Positions 19,385-29,777 of a DNA stretch of 64,000 nt are shown piece by piece; position 1 is the stretch's first letter, and every line of letters begins with the position of its first letter. A model generated the notes under the pieces. The model was not told where the DNA came from, made no database searches, and saw only the letters and a list, made by a program, of their open reading frames with translations. Both the position numbers and the translations under genes were made by a program. The stretch is from Aestuariivivens sediminicola. Its GTDB lineage: Bacteria; Bacteroidota; Bacteroidia; Flavobacteriales; Flavobacteriaceae. The stretch is taken from NCBI RefSeq assembly GCF_022662015.1, contig NZ_JAKMCM010000001.1, forward strand, positions 744,001-808,000, in the 5' to 3' direction.

Positions 19385-21043
19385 ATGAAGAAGATATTTC
19401 CAGCCCTGAAACCCTCACTTATTTTTGCATTAATGGTGCTGAGCTTTATTGCCTGCGACAAGGATTTCAATTCCATCGACAGCGACGTATTGGGCAAATC
19501 GAATGCGAATTTCAACACCACTAAAATCAATATTGAAAGCGTCCTTGGGTACAATAAAAAACTCAACAATACTCAGGTGAACGGTTTAAACTCAAACTTA
19601 TTAGGCGTTTATAAGGATCCGATCTATGGTCTTACTACAGCCAGTATCCTGACCCAGATTACGCCGGTATCCTACAATCCGGATTTTGGAGACAATGCCA
19701 CCATCGACTCCGTTGTCCTGAATATCCCCTATTTTAGCAGACAAGATGGTGTAGATGATAATGGGAATGCGACCTATGTGATGAACGAGCGCGATTCCCT
19801 CTATGGAACAGAGCCCATCAAACTCTCCATTTACAGAAACAATTACTTCCTAAGGGATTTCAATCCCAATTCTCAAAGTCAGGAAACCCAAAATTATTAT
19901 TCTTTCGCAGAGAACACGCCAAACAATGCGGAAAACTTTATAGTAACCGAAAGCGGAAGCGTAAATTTTGATGCCTATAAGGGGGCATTAATTTACGAGA
20001 GTGATGCTGAGGGCTTCTTCCCAAGCAATGCCTCTGTGATCACAAAAACAGGTGAAGGCGATGAGGCCACGTTTAACTTTGCAGTACCTGCTTTCAGGGT
20101 AAAACTGGACACGCTATTTTGGAGAACGGCCATATTTGATGTCGAAGGAGGTAACGAATTAAGTAATTCGAACAACTTTAAAAACTACTTTCGCGGACTC
20201 TATTTTAAAGCAGAGGCCATTAATGACGACGGGAATATGATACTCCTCGATTTAAGTTCGTCAAGCGCTACGATAACAATACATTATTCACAGGATTCGA
20301 CTACCGAGGATGATGCCAGAATACCATCTGCCTATGTCTTCAGTTTTTCAGGAATTAAAATAAACACCCTGACAAACGACTTCAGTACTGCACCGGAACC
20401 CCTGGTGGACGGCAATCGAATAGAAGGGGATCAAAGACTGTATTTAAAAGGAACTGCAGGTTCGATGGCTGTAATTGATTTATTTGGCGGAGATCCGGAC
20501 AATAATGGCATTCCGGATGCCCTTGAGCAGTTACGATCCGAATTTTTAGACGCCGATAATAATCCTATAAAACTTATAAACGAGGCCCATTTGGTCCTTA
20601 CTGAAGTCCCGGAACTCACAGGGGGCGCCAACCATACTTTTGACAGGCTTTATGCTTATGACATCAAGAATAATCAGAGAATAATAGATTATGAACTCGA
20701 TCCGACAGGCAATACTACTTTTCCCGCAAGCTCCATTCTAATTCACCTGGGTGTAAGAGATACCCTGTCCCTAGACCCACTGATCTACGGCTATAAAATA
20801 CGCGTAACCGAGCATGTCAAGAATTTGGTGTTCCGTGATTCTACGAATACGAAAATCGGGCTTGTTATTTCCAACAATGTCAACTATACCGACAATGTTG
20901 ATCTATTGAACAGTACAGACGATGTGTCGGAAGTACCCGCGGCAACCCAGTTGACCACCAGAGGAACCGTACTTTATGGTTCGAATACTGCGGAGAGCGG
21001 TAAATTAAAATTAGAGATTTATTATTCCGAACCGAACGATTAA
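19385..21043 (+). CDS. DUF4270 family outer-surface lipoprotein
   Basis: 552 residues with a lipoprotein signal peptide (lipobox LSFIAC, Cys24) and the DUF4270 body: early VLGKSNANFNTTKINIES and NTQVNGLNSNLLGVYKDPIYGLTTASILTQI, and many beta-type segments up to the end (LTTRGTVLYGSN, KLKLEIYYSEP). Family function is unknown. These proteins are widespread in flavobacteria and lack enzymatic motifs. It starts 28 bases after the preceding gene and probably shares its transcript. A weak 8-base inverted repeat (ATCAAGGT/ACCTTGAT, 21046-21118) lies after its stop, with a long 57-base loop and no T run. Confidence 0.85.
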   Translation: MKKIFPALKPSLIFALMVLSFIACDKDFNSIDSDVLGKSNANFNTTKINIESVLGYNKKLNNTQVNGLNSNLLGVYKDPIYGLTTASILTQITPVSYNPDFGDNATIDSVVLNIPYFSRQDGVDDNGNATYVMNERDSLYGTEPIKLSIYRNNYFLRDFNPNSQSQETQNYYSFAENTPNNAENFIVTESGSVNFDAYKGALIYESDAEGFFPSNASVITKTGEGDEATFNFAVPAFRVKLDTLFWRTAIFDVEGGNELSNSNNFKNYFRGLYFKAEAINDDGNMILLDLSSSSATITIHYSQDSTTEDDARIPSAYVFSFSGIKINTLTNDFSTAPEPLVDGNRIEGDQRLYLKGTAGSMAVIDLFGGDPDNNGIPDALEQLRSEFLDADNNPIKLINEAHLVLTEVPELTGGANHTFDRLYAYDIKNNQRIIDYELDPTGNTTFPASSILIHLGVRDTLSLDPLIYGYKIRVTEHVKNLVFRDSTNTKIGLVISNNVNYTDNVDLLNSTDDVSEVPAATQLTTRGTVLYGSNTAESGKLKLEIYYSEPND

Positions 21044-21216
21044 GAATCAAGGTGGCATCATCTGGAAGTCAGGTTAATGCGATGAGTGATTCCCTTTCAG
21101 CACAGGATCTACCTTGATGATTTGATATTCATTCCACGTTTTGTTACCATAAATTTTGAAGGTTAATACATTATTTTCGGATATTTGTTTTCTCAAATAC
21201 TCAGAAATCATTACTT

Positions 21217-23064
21217 ATGTGTGGCATTGTAGGTTATTTAGGAAGCAGAAAGGCGTATCCCATTATTATCGAAGGATTGAAACGCCTCGAGTATCGGGGT
21301 TACGATAGTGCCGGTGTTGCCTTGTTCGATGGCAAGACCCTGAACCTTACAAAGACCAAGGGTAAGGTAGCCGATTTAGAGCAAAAAGTACAATACGACG
21401 CAGAGGCCTCAGGCCATATGGGTCTCGGGCATACCCGATGGGCAACCCATGGTATTCCGAATGATGTGAATTCCCATCCCCATATTTCAAATTCCGGTAA
21501 CCTGGTGATTATCCATAATGGAATCATCGAGAATTATGAATCCCTAAAAAAGGAACTCCATTCCAGAGGGTATACCTTTTCATCCGAAACCGATACAGAA
21601 GTACTTGTCAATCTTATAGAGGATGTCAAACTGAAGGAGCATGTGAAACTTGGAAAAGCCGTACAAATTGCACTTAACCAGGTGGTTGGAGCTTACGCTA
21701 TCGCCGTCTTCGACAGGACGCAACCTGACGAAATGGTCATTGCACGGTTAGGAAGCCCACTGGCCATTGGTATAGGTAACGATGAGTATTTTATTGCCAG
21801 TGATGCCTCACCGTTTTTGGAATATACCAAAAATGCCATCTATCTGGAGGACGAGGAAATGGCCATCATACGATTGAACAAAGACATAAAGGTTAGAAAA
21901 ATTATAGATGATTCTTTGGTCGATCCCTACATACAGCGACTTCAGATCAGTTTGGAGCAAATTGAAAAAGGGGGGTACGATCATTTTATGTTAAAAGAGA
22001 TCCACGAACAGCCCAGGGCCATTAAAGACACCTATCGCGGACGACTTCATGCCGCTCAGGGCCTCATAAAAATGTCCAGTATTGACGATCATATTGAAAA
22101 GTTGCTCAATGCCAACCGCGTTATAGTGGTTGCCTGCGGCACCTCATGGCATGCCGGGTTGGTCGCGGAATACATTTTCGAAGATGTTGCGCGAATTCCT
22201 GTTGAAGTTGAATATGCCTCAGAGTTTCGATACCGCAATCCCATTATTACCGAAAAAGATGTGGTTATTGCCATTTCACAGTCCGGGGAAACCGCCGATA
22301 CTCTGGCTGCCATAAAACTGGCAAAATCCAAGGGCGCATTTGTATATGGTGTGTGTAATGTGGTGGGGTCTTCGATTGCTCGAGAAACGCACACAGGAGC
22401 CTACACCCATGCCGGACCGGAAATAGGCGTTGCCTCAACCAAGGCCTTTACGACACAAATAACGGTTTTGGCACTGATGGCACTGCGCCTGGCCAAAGCA
22501 AAAGGCACGATTTCCGATTCGGAATTTCGACAACTGCTTTTCGAACTGGAACTCATTCCTAACAAGGTTGAACAGGCACTGCAATCGGATGCCCATATTA
22601 AACTGATTGCAGATACGTATAAGAATTCACGTAATTGCCTGTATCTGGGCAGGGGCTATAACTTTCCCGTTGCCCTGGAAGGCGCCTTAAAATTAAAGGA
22701 GATCTCCTATATTCATGCCGAAGGCTATCCCGCGGCCGAAATGAAGCACGGTCCCATAGCATTGATAGACGAAAATATGCCCGTGGTGGTTATTGCCATT
22801 AAAAAAGGTCACTACGAGAAAGTGGTGAGTAATATTCAGGAAATTAAATCCCGTAAGGGTAAGATCATAGCCGTGGTAACCCAGGGCGACACTCAGGTAC
22901 GGGCCCTGGCAGATCATATTATTGAAGTACCGGAAAGCTCGGAAATACTCTCCCCTCTTATCACAACCATACCCCTTCAGCTTTTATCCTATCATATCGC
23001 CGTGCTTCTGGGTAAAAATGTGGATCAGCCAAGAAACCTTGCAAAATCAGTAACCGTGGAGTAG
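21217..23064 (+). CDS. glmS: glutamine--fructose-6-phosphate aminotransferase (isomerizing)
   Basis: Makes glucosamine-6-phosphate, the entry to peptidoglycan and LPS amino sugars. 615 residues, standard length. N-terminal glutaminase domain with catalytic Cys2 (MCGIVGYLG) and GLGHTRWATHG; two SIS sugar-isomerase domains with VACGTSWHAG, AISQSGETADTLAA, STKAFTTQ and AEMKHGPIALID; the usual C terminus LAKSVTVE. The 173-base leader 21044-21216 shows no obvious glmS ribozyme, which would not be expected in this phylum. Confidence 0.97.
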   Translation: MCGIVGYLGSRKAYPIIIEGLKRLEYRGYDSAGVALFDGKTLNLTKTKGKVADLEQKVQYDAEASGHMGLGHTRWATHGIPNDVNSHPHISNSGNLVIIHNGIIENYESLKKELHSRGYTFSSETDTEVLVNLIEDVKLKEHVKLGKAVQIALNQVVGAYAIAVFDRTQPDEMVIARLGSPLAIGIGNDEYFIASDASPFLEYTKNAIYLEDEEMAIIRLNKDIKVRKIIDDSLVDPYIQRLQISLEQIEKGGYDHFMLKEIHEQPRAIKDTYRGRLHAAQGLIKMSSIDDHIEKLLNANRVIVVACGTSWHAGLVAEYIFEDVARIPVEVEYASEFRYRNPIITEKDVVIAISQSGETADTLAAIKLAKSKGAFVYGVCNVVGSSIARETHTGAYTHAGPEIGVASTKAFTTQITVLALMALRLAKAKGTISDSEFRQLLFELELIPNKVEQALQSDAHIKLIADTYKNSRNCLYLGRGYNFPVALEGALKLKEISYIHAEGYPAAEMKHGPIALIDENMPVVVIAIKKGHYEKVVSNIQEIKSRKGKIIAVVTQGDTQVRALADHIIEVPESSEILSPLITTIPLQLLSYHIAVLLGKNVDQPRNLAKSVTVE

Positions 23065-23294
23065 TAAAATCTGTCCCGAATGATCTTCGAACTACGATTT
23101 CGGATAATTTCAAAATAAATATTTGTGAACTTTAACCGAAATAATTTGTACATTTATCAAAAAACAGCTCTAGACTTTAAGAAACTATCAAAACTTCATA
23201 GTTCTTTTTTCATAATTTTTACTATGCGTGCATAATTTTTTCTATTTTTAAAACCTGACATTACTAATTCTAATGATTTATAAAAACTAACTCT

Positions 23295-26045
23295 ATGAAA
23301 GCAATTCTCCCGACACTACTATTGTTTTTTAGTGTAATAGCATTTTCCCAAACGACGGTTTCCGGTTCTGTACAGGATGACAGCGGACAACCTTTGCCCG
23401 GTGCAAGTATCCTTGTGGTAGGCACCAGTTCCGGTACTGTAACCGATTTTGATGGTAATTTTACCTTTACCTACAGCCAGGACCCGCCGTTCATGCTTCA
23501 AGCCAGTTTTGTAGGTTTTGAAACCATGACCCTGGAAGTAACCTCGAACAACCAGACCTTAAATTTCACCCTGGTCGAGGGCAGCTCATTGGACGAGGTG
23601 GTTATCTCTGCATCCAGAACACCGGAACGCATCTTCGAATCGCCGGTAACGGTTGAACGTTTTGGAATCCAGGATATAAAAACGACGACTGCTGTCGATT
23701 TCTACGACGGATTGGAAAATCTCAAGGGTGTAGATATCAATACCAACAGTTTGACCTTTAAATCGGTAAACACCAGGGGTTTTGCCACCTTTGCAAACAA
23801 TCGCTTTATGCAATTGGTGGACGGTATGGATAACTCGACCCCGGCCCTTAATTTCCCCATCGGTAACCTGGTGGGTATGATTGAAACCGATGTACAAAGT
23901 GTTGAACTGTTACCAGGTGCATCTTCGGCCCTATATGGTGCCAATGCCTTTAATGGGATTTTATTTATGAGGAGTAAAAATCCCTTTGATCACGATGGCA
24001 TAAGTGCCTCAATTAAAAAAGGAATTACCTCACAAGAGGCCGCCGGAGATAATGATTACATCGATATGGGACTTCGGGTTGCGCATAAATTCAGTGATAA
24101 GTTTGCAGTCAAGGTTAACTTCGGTTATTTAAAGGGGACTGATTGGGCCGCAACGGATTTAACAGATAAAAATGATCCGTCTAAAACCAGAGCAGATCTG
24201 GATTATGATGGCTTAAATGTCTATGGCGACGGCTTAGTTTCCACAAACATTAGAACCGCTTCAGGCGGACTGGGCATTATTCCGGATGTGGTTGTATCAA
24301 GAACAGGATATGAAGAACGTGATCTGACCAATTACAATGCTGAAAGTGTTAAAGCGGATTGGGGATTCTATTATCGCCCTTGGGCCAATGATTTTGAAAT
24401 ACAATATGTTGGCAAAGTGGGTACGGGTTCTACAATCTATCAGGGAAGTAACAGATACAACATAAATGGTTTCTTTCAAGAACAGCATAAAATAGAATTC
24501 AAAAACGACAATTTCTTTTTAAGAGGTTATTTTGTTGGAGATGATGCCGGCGACTCCTATGATATGGTTGTTGCGGCCACACAAATACTTAATTCCTGGA
24601 AACCGCATACGCAGTGGTTTGCAGAATACATTGAAACCTATGCCGGCGCCACGTTGAGCGGGGCTACGGACGAACAAGCACATGCAGCAGCAAGAGCACA
24701 AGCCGAATCCGGCAGATATGAACCGGGAACCCCCGAATTTGAGGCCGCATTGAATAGAAGTATAAGTGACCCGAATCTTGCAACCGGCTCTAAATTTCAG
24801 GACGCTTCGAAATATTACCACGTGGATGCCAATTATAATTTTAGCCATTTAATTGATTGGGCCGAAATTCAGCTTGGTGGTTCATACCGAAAATATAAAT
24901 TAAATTCCTCAGGAACCATTTATACCGATTTTGACGGTCCTATCGATTATTCAGAATATGGGATATATACTCAGATCCAAAAAAACATAGAGTTGAACGA
25001 GGTCTTCGATTTAAAACTGACAGGATCCATTCGATATGATAAATCAGAATTCTTTGATGGTTTCTATTCTCCCAGAATCTCTGCAGGTTTGACCATAAAT
25101 GAGAACCACAATATAAGAGCCTCAATACAGACCGGATTTAGAAATCCGACCACACAGGATTTATTTATTGGATTGGATACCAGCACCTATGTTCTTGTAG
25201 GTTCTGCACCGGATAACCTGGACCGATATTCGAGAGAATATGATATAAGCACTTCAGGTCAAATATTAGGACAACCTGCTGTAATCACACAAACCGGTGA
25301 AGCCGCCTATACGAACTCCTACACCAGAGCCTCGGTAGAAGCGTTGGCAGCTACAGGGAATCCGGATGTTCTCGAAATAGCCAACCCTGAATTAATCAAG
25401 CCTGAACGTGTTACTTCTGCTGAAGTTGGTTACAGAGGAAAATTAAACAAGTTCACAATCGATTTCAGTGCCTATTACAACAGTTATAAAGATTTTATTT
25501 CTCAGAATCTCGTTTTAGCGCCATTTTACGGAACCGTTGGTGACGGTTCGCTTTCAGTAGCCGCTATGGTAAATGATGATTTTAAAGCTTATGGTATTTA
25601 CACAAACTCAGATACCAATGTGAATTCTTATGGCGCTTCAATTGGACTGTCGACCAAAGTTTTTGGCAACTTCAATTTAAGTGGCAGTTACACCTATGCA
25701 AAACTGGATTTCGATAAGGTTAAATATCCTGATTTTGTTACCAATTTTAATACCCCTGAGCATAAATTCAAAGCCGCATTCGGAAACACCGAATTGTTCA
25801 AGAACTTTGGATTTAATGTAGCCTATCGATTTAGTGACGACTACTACTGGGAAAATACCTTTGCCAATGGTCTGATTCCGGAATACCACGTCGTCGATGC
25901 ACAGATAAATTTAACCGTTCCGAGTTTAAAATCTATCTTCAAAGCAGGAGCCACTAATTTATTAGGAGATGAGTACTTCACTGCAACAGGTACTGGTTAT
26001 ATAGGCTCAATGTACTATGTATCATGGACGATTAACAACTTGTAA
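23295..26045 (+). CDS. TonB-dependent receptor with carboxypeptidase-like N-terminal domain
   Basis: 916-residue outer membrane transporter. Signal peptide to about residue 18 (ending AFSQ), a carboxypeptidase-like regulatory domain (TTVSGSVQDDSGQPLPGASILV, about 20-100), a TonB box-like stretch LDEVVISASRTPERIFESP, the plug (NTRGFATFANNRFMQLVDG, LLPGASSALYGANAFNG) and a 22-strand barrel ending YVSWTINNL. A SGNH-hydrolase lipoprotein starts one base after its stop, so import and ester cleavage at the surface may be linked. The 230-base upstream region is AT-rich and probably holds a long leader, but no exact promoter match was seen. Substrate unknown. Confidence 0.9.
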   Translation: MKAILPTLLLFFSVIAFSQTTVSGSVQDDSGQPLPGASILVVGTSSGTVTDFDGNFTFTYSQDPPFMLQASFVGFETMTLEVTSNNQTLNFTLVEGSSLDEVVISASRTPERIFESPVTVERFGIQDIKTTTAVDFYDGLENLKGVDINTNSLTFKSVNTRGFATFANNRFMQLVDGMDNSTPALNFPIGNLVGMIETDVQSVELLPGASSALYGANAFNGILFMRSKNPFDHDGISASIKKGITSQEAAGDNDYIDMGLRVAHKFSDKFAVKVNFGYLKGTDWAATDLTDKNDPSKTRADLDYDGLNVYGDGLVSTNIRTASGGLGIIPDVVVSRTGYEERDLTNYNAESVKADWGFYYRPWANDFEIQYVGKVGTGSTIYQGSNRYNINGFFQEQHKIEFKNDNFFLRGYFVGDDAGDSYDMVVAATQILNSWKPHTQWFAEYIETYAGATLSGATDEQAHAAARAQAESGRYEPGTPEFEAALNRSISDPNLATGSKFQDASKYYHVDANYNFSHLIDWAEIQLGGSYRKYKLNSSGTIYTDFDGPIDYSEYGIYTQIQKNIELNEVFDLKLTGSIRYDKSEFFDGFYSPRISAGLTINENHNIRASIQTGFRNPTTQDLFIGLDTSTYVLVGSAPDNLDRYSREYDISTSGQILGQPAVITQTGEAAYTNSYTRASVEALAATGNPDVLEIANPELIKPERVTSAEVGYRGKLNKFTIDFSAYYNSYKDFISQNLVLAPFYGTVGDGSLSVAAMVNDDFKAYGIYTNSDTNVNSYGASIGLSTKVFGNFNLSGSYTYAKLDFDKVKYPDFVTNFNTPEHKFKAAFGNTELFKNFGFNVAYRFSDDYYWENTFANGLIPEYHVVDAQINLTVPSLKSIFKAGATNLLGDEYFTATGTGYIGSMYYVSWTINNL

Positions 26046-26046
26046 A

Positions 26047-27582
26047 ATGAAAAAGAACACTATGAAAGCAACATATTTAACCCTACTTCTCATCGCATTA
26101 GGTCTTACAGCCTGTACTGAACCCGAAGATGTCTTAAAAGACAACAATGCTTTTATCAATAACGAACCACTCCCCGAACTTACTGCGGGTTCTGTCGATT
26201 TTTCAAATTATGTCGCCATTGGGGCCTCTTTTACTGCAGGATACACCGATGGCGCTCTTTTTAAAGCATCTCAGGAAAATTCCTTTCCAAATATGCTAGC
26301 CATGGAATTTGCTAAAGTTGGGGGCGGTGATTTCACGCAACCTCTTATGAATGACAATATTGGCGGATTACTGATTGGTGGAAATCCCAATCCTAATTTT
26401 TTACCGCGCCTTTTCTTTGACGGTGAGGGTCCGGTAAGATTACCCGGAACTCCTACTACCGAAGCCTTAAACATTCTCCCCGGACCATTTCACAATATTG
26501 GGGTTCCGGGAGCAAAGAGCTTCCATATGCTGTTTGACGGTTATGGCAATCCGGCAAATCTTGCTTCAGGTAATGCTAATCCCTATTTTGTGAGAATGGC
26601 TTCCAGCCCATCCGCTACTATGATTGGTGATGCCATTGCACAAAATCCGTCATTTTTTACCTTAACCTTAATGGGTGGTAATGATGTTATTGATTATGCT
26701 TTTTGGGGAGGGGACTCTTCTAAATCTTTAACTGATCCCGCCACTTTCAATTCTGCATTTACCGCAGCCGTCAATACCCTCACTTCAGGTGGTGCTAAAG
26801 GTGTCGTAACTAATGTGCCCTATGTTCAGGATTTACCGCATTTTACAACTGTACCCCATAACCCCATTCCATTAGATGCCGCTACTGCAGGGTTCTTAAA
26901 CAGCATCAATGCCTATGGTGCTTATAACGCTGGCATTGTACAGGCCTTTGCATTTTTGGTTGGTAACAATTTAATGACCCAGGAAATGGCCGATGCCGAA
27001 ATTGCAAAACGAACTATTGCATTTGAAGAAGGCCCGGGCAATGCTGTGGTGATAATGGATGAAAGTCTAACAGATTTAACGGCCTTGAACCCGGCTTTGG
27101 TCAGTATGCGTCAGGCCACCGAAGACGATTTAATCGTCTTGTCGGCTGCTACGTTTATCGGCTCAGAAGCCATCCCTGGAAATCCTCAGACTGTGAATGG
27201 CGTTGCCATTCCCTTGGCCGATCAATGGGTTTTAATTCCTGAAGAACAAGAAGCGATCAAACAGGCAACTGACAGTTATAACAGCACTGTTGAATCAATA
27301 GCAAATTCCAATCCCGACCTGGCACTCGTTAATTTAAAAGACCTTTTGCATGAACTTAAAACAGAGGGTATTTCTACTGGAGATTTTACTCTTACATCTG
27401 ATTTGGTCCTTGGGGGAGCAATAGGATTAGATGGCATACACCTGACCTCCAGAGGTTACGCTATGCTCGCTTCAAAATATTTAGAGGCCATCGATGCCGC
27501 TTTTGGATCGAACTTTATCGCTTCAGGGAATACACCTAACCTCGGAGATTATCCCACAAATTATTCACCTTTTTTACCATAA
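26047..27582 (+). CDS. SGNH/GDSL-type hydrolase lipoprotein
   Basis: 511 residues from the ATG at 26047. A longer in-frame reading from 26017 overlaps the receptor and would bury the signal peptide. Lipobox LGLTAC (Cys23). Hydrolase blocks: I as YVAIGASFTAGYTDG (Ser61, with Ala in place of the usual Asp of GDS), III as LMGGNDVIDYA near 215 (Gly-Asn oxyanion hole), and V as DGIHLTSRGYAMLA near 465 (catalytic Asp and His). All catalytic residues are present, so it should act on an ester such as a lipid or acylated glycan. It is coupled to the upstream TonB receptor and ended by a strong terminator. Confidence 0.85.
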   Translation: MKKNTMKATYLTLLLIALGLTACTEPEDVLKDNNAFINNEPLPELTAGSVDFSNYVAIGASFTAGYTDGALFKASQENSFPNMLAMEFAKVGGGDFTQPLMNDNIGGLLIGGNPNPNFLPRLFFDGEGPVRLPGTPTTEALNILPGPFHNIGVPGAKSFHMLFDGYGNPANLASGNANPYFVRMASSPSATMIGDAIAQNPSFFTLTLMGGNDVIDYAFWGGDSSKSLTDPATFNSAFTAAVNTLTSGGAKGVVTNVPYVQDLPHFTTVPHNPIPLDAATAGFLNSINAYGAYNAGIVQAFAFLVGNNLMTQEMADAEIAKRTIAFEEGPGNAVVIMDESLTDLTALNPALVSMRQATEDDLIVLSAATFIGSEAIPGNPQTVNGVAIPLADQWVLIPEEQEAIKQATDSYNSTVESIANSNPDLALVNLKDLLHELKTEGISTGDFTLTSDLVLGGAIGLDGIHLTSRGYAMLASKYLEAIDAAFGSNFIASGNTPNLGDYPTNYSPFLP

Positions 27583-27605
27583 ATTAAGTTTAACCATCAT
27601 ACTGG

Positions 27606-27634
27606 AAACGCCTTGAAATTCAAGGCGTTTTTTT
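27606..27634 (+). terminator. Rho-independent terminator after the receptor-SGNH operon
   Basis: 12-bp perfect stem (27606-27617 with 27619-27630) followed by a T run to 27634. The stem nominally has a single-base centre, so the real loop opens a few pairs. It separates the operon from atpD. Confidence 0.85.
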
Positions 27635-27680
27635 ATGACCAAAAAAGAAAAAAACAACTTTTATTTTAAATTAAAAACTA

Positions 27681-27688
27681 TATCTTTG
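27681..27688 (+). promoter_or_regulatory. -7 promoter box of atpD-atpC
   Basis: TATCTTTG matches TAnnTTTG, right after a terminator and 60 bases before the atpD ATG, in an AT-rich stretch. The -33 region (27658-27662) is only a weak match. Confidence 0.55.
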
Positions 27689-27727
27689 CAGCGCGAAAAC
27701 GGAAACTGTTTTCAATCAATTAAATAG

Positions 27728-29257
<1,530 letters not shown>

Positions 29258-29261
29258 TATT

Positions 29262-29289
29262 AGTGATGCGTTCAGAATAACGCATCACT
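29262..29289 (+). promoter_or_regulatory. intercistronic hairpin between atpD and atpC
   Basis: AGTGATGCGTT (29262-29272), loop CAGAAT, AACGCATCACT (29279-29289): an 11-bp perfect stem starting 5 bases after the atpD stop and ending 15 bases before the atpC ATG. No T run follows, so it is not a normal terminator. More likely it stabilises the atpD message, marks a processing site or tunes atpC translation, since the complex needs three beta per epsilon. Confidence 0.5.
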
Positions 29290-29304
29290 CACAACTTAGA
29301 GACT

Positions 29305-29583
29305 ATGTATTTAGAAATCGTATCACCAGAGGCCACCTTATTTAGTGGAGAAGTAACCAGCGTTGCTGTGCCGGGGGTTAACGGCGAATTCCAAATGTTG
29401 AAAGATCACGCCCCGATCGTTTCCTTGTTAAAAGAAGGTTTTGTAAAGATATTTGGTACCATTGAACTCGATGAGGAGGTCCAGGATAAATTTACCAAAG
29501 GTGATAAAGGCACTACTCTTTTAAAGATTAGCTCGGGCACCATAGAGATGAAGGACAATAAAGTGATTGTTCTGGCAGATTAG
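29305..29583 (+). CDS. atpC: ATP synthase F1 subunit epsilon (short form)
   Basis: 92 residues, only the N-terminal beta-sandwich of epsilon: LEIVSPEATLFSGEVTSVAVPGVNGEFQ and the AP(I/V)V-type loop HAPIVSLLKEG. The C-terminal two-helix inhibitory domain of E. coli epsilon (about 138 residues) is absent, which is common in this phylum and means that epsilon cannot block the rotor in the extended form. Confidence 0.93.
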   Translation: MYLEIVSPEATLFSGEVTSVAVPGVNGEFQMLKDHAPIVSLLKEGFVKIFGTIELDEEVQDKFTKGDKGTTLLKISSGTIEMKDNKVIVLAD

Positions 29584-29681
29584 GCAGCATCTCAAAATAC
29601 TTAAAGCCCTTATAGAACTCTTAAATACTTAAGTCTTACTTTTCTGGTTGACGTTTAAGGTTATCGCGCAATACCAACTGA

Positions 29682-29727
29682 AGTCGAAACCTACAATTTA
29701 ATGGTAAGATGTAAATGCATTTCGACT
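29682..29727. repeat. possible dispersed palindromic repeat (REP-like) between atpC and the acetyltransferase
   Basis: AGTCGAAA (29682-29689) and TTTCGACT (29720-29727) flank a 30-base interior, and the sequence continues GCGCTCAATGTGACC. I recall stretches of this wording (TTTCGACTGCGCTCAATGTGAC) between genes in many flavobacterial genomes. Only one copy is in this window, so the dispersed nature is not shown here. Confidence 0.3.
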
Positions 29728-29777
29728 GCGCTCAATGTGACCTATTAGGATTTTCTTTTTTGACCCTTATTACTGCC

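Noticed and set aside
21046-21118. Inverted repeat ATCAAGGT/ACCTTGAT after the DUF4270 gene
   Set aside because: The 57-base loop and lack of a T run make a terminator unlikely. Eight-base arms at this distance can be chance.
21044-21216. glmS ribozyme or amino-sugar riboswitch before glmS
   Set aside because: No recognisable ribozyme core or conserved fold was found in the 173-base leader.
26017-26046. Upstream start for the SGNH lipoprotein
   Set aside because: It lies inside the receptor gene and would put ten residues in front of the lipoprotein signal peptide.
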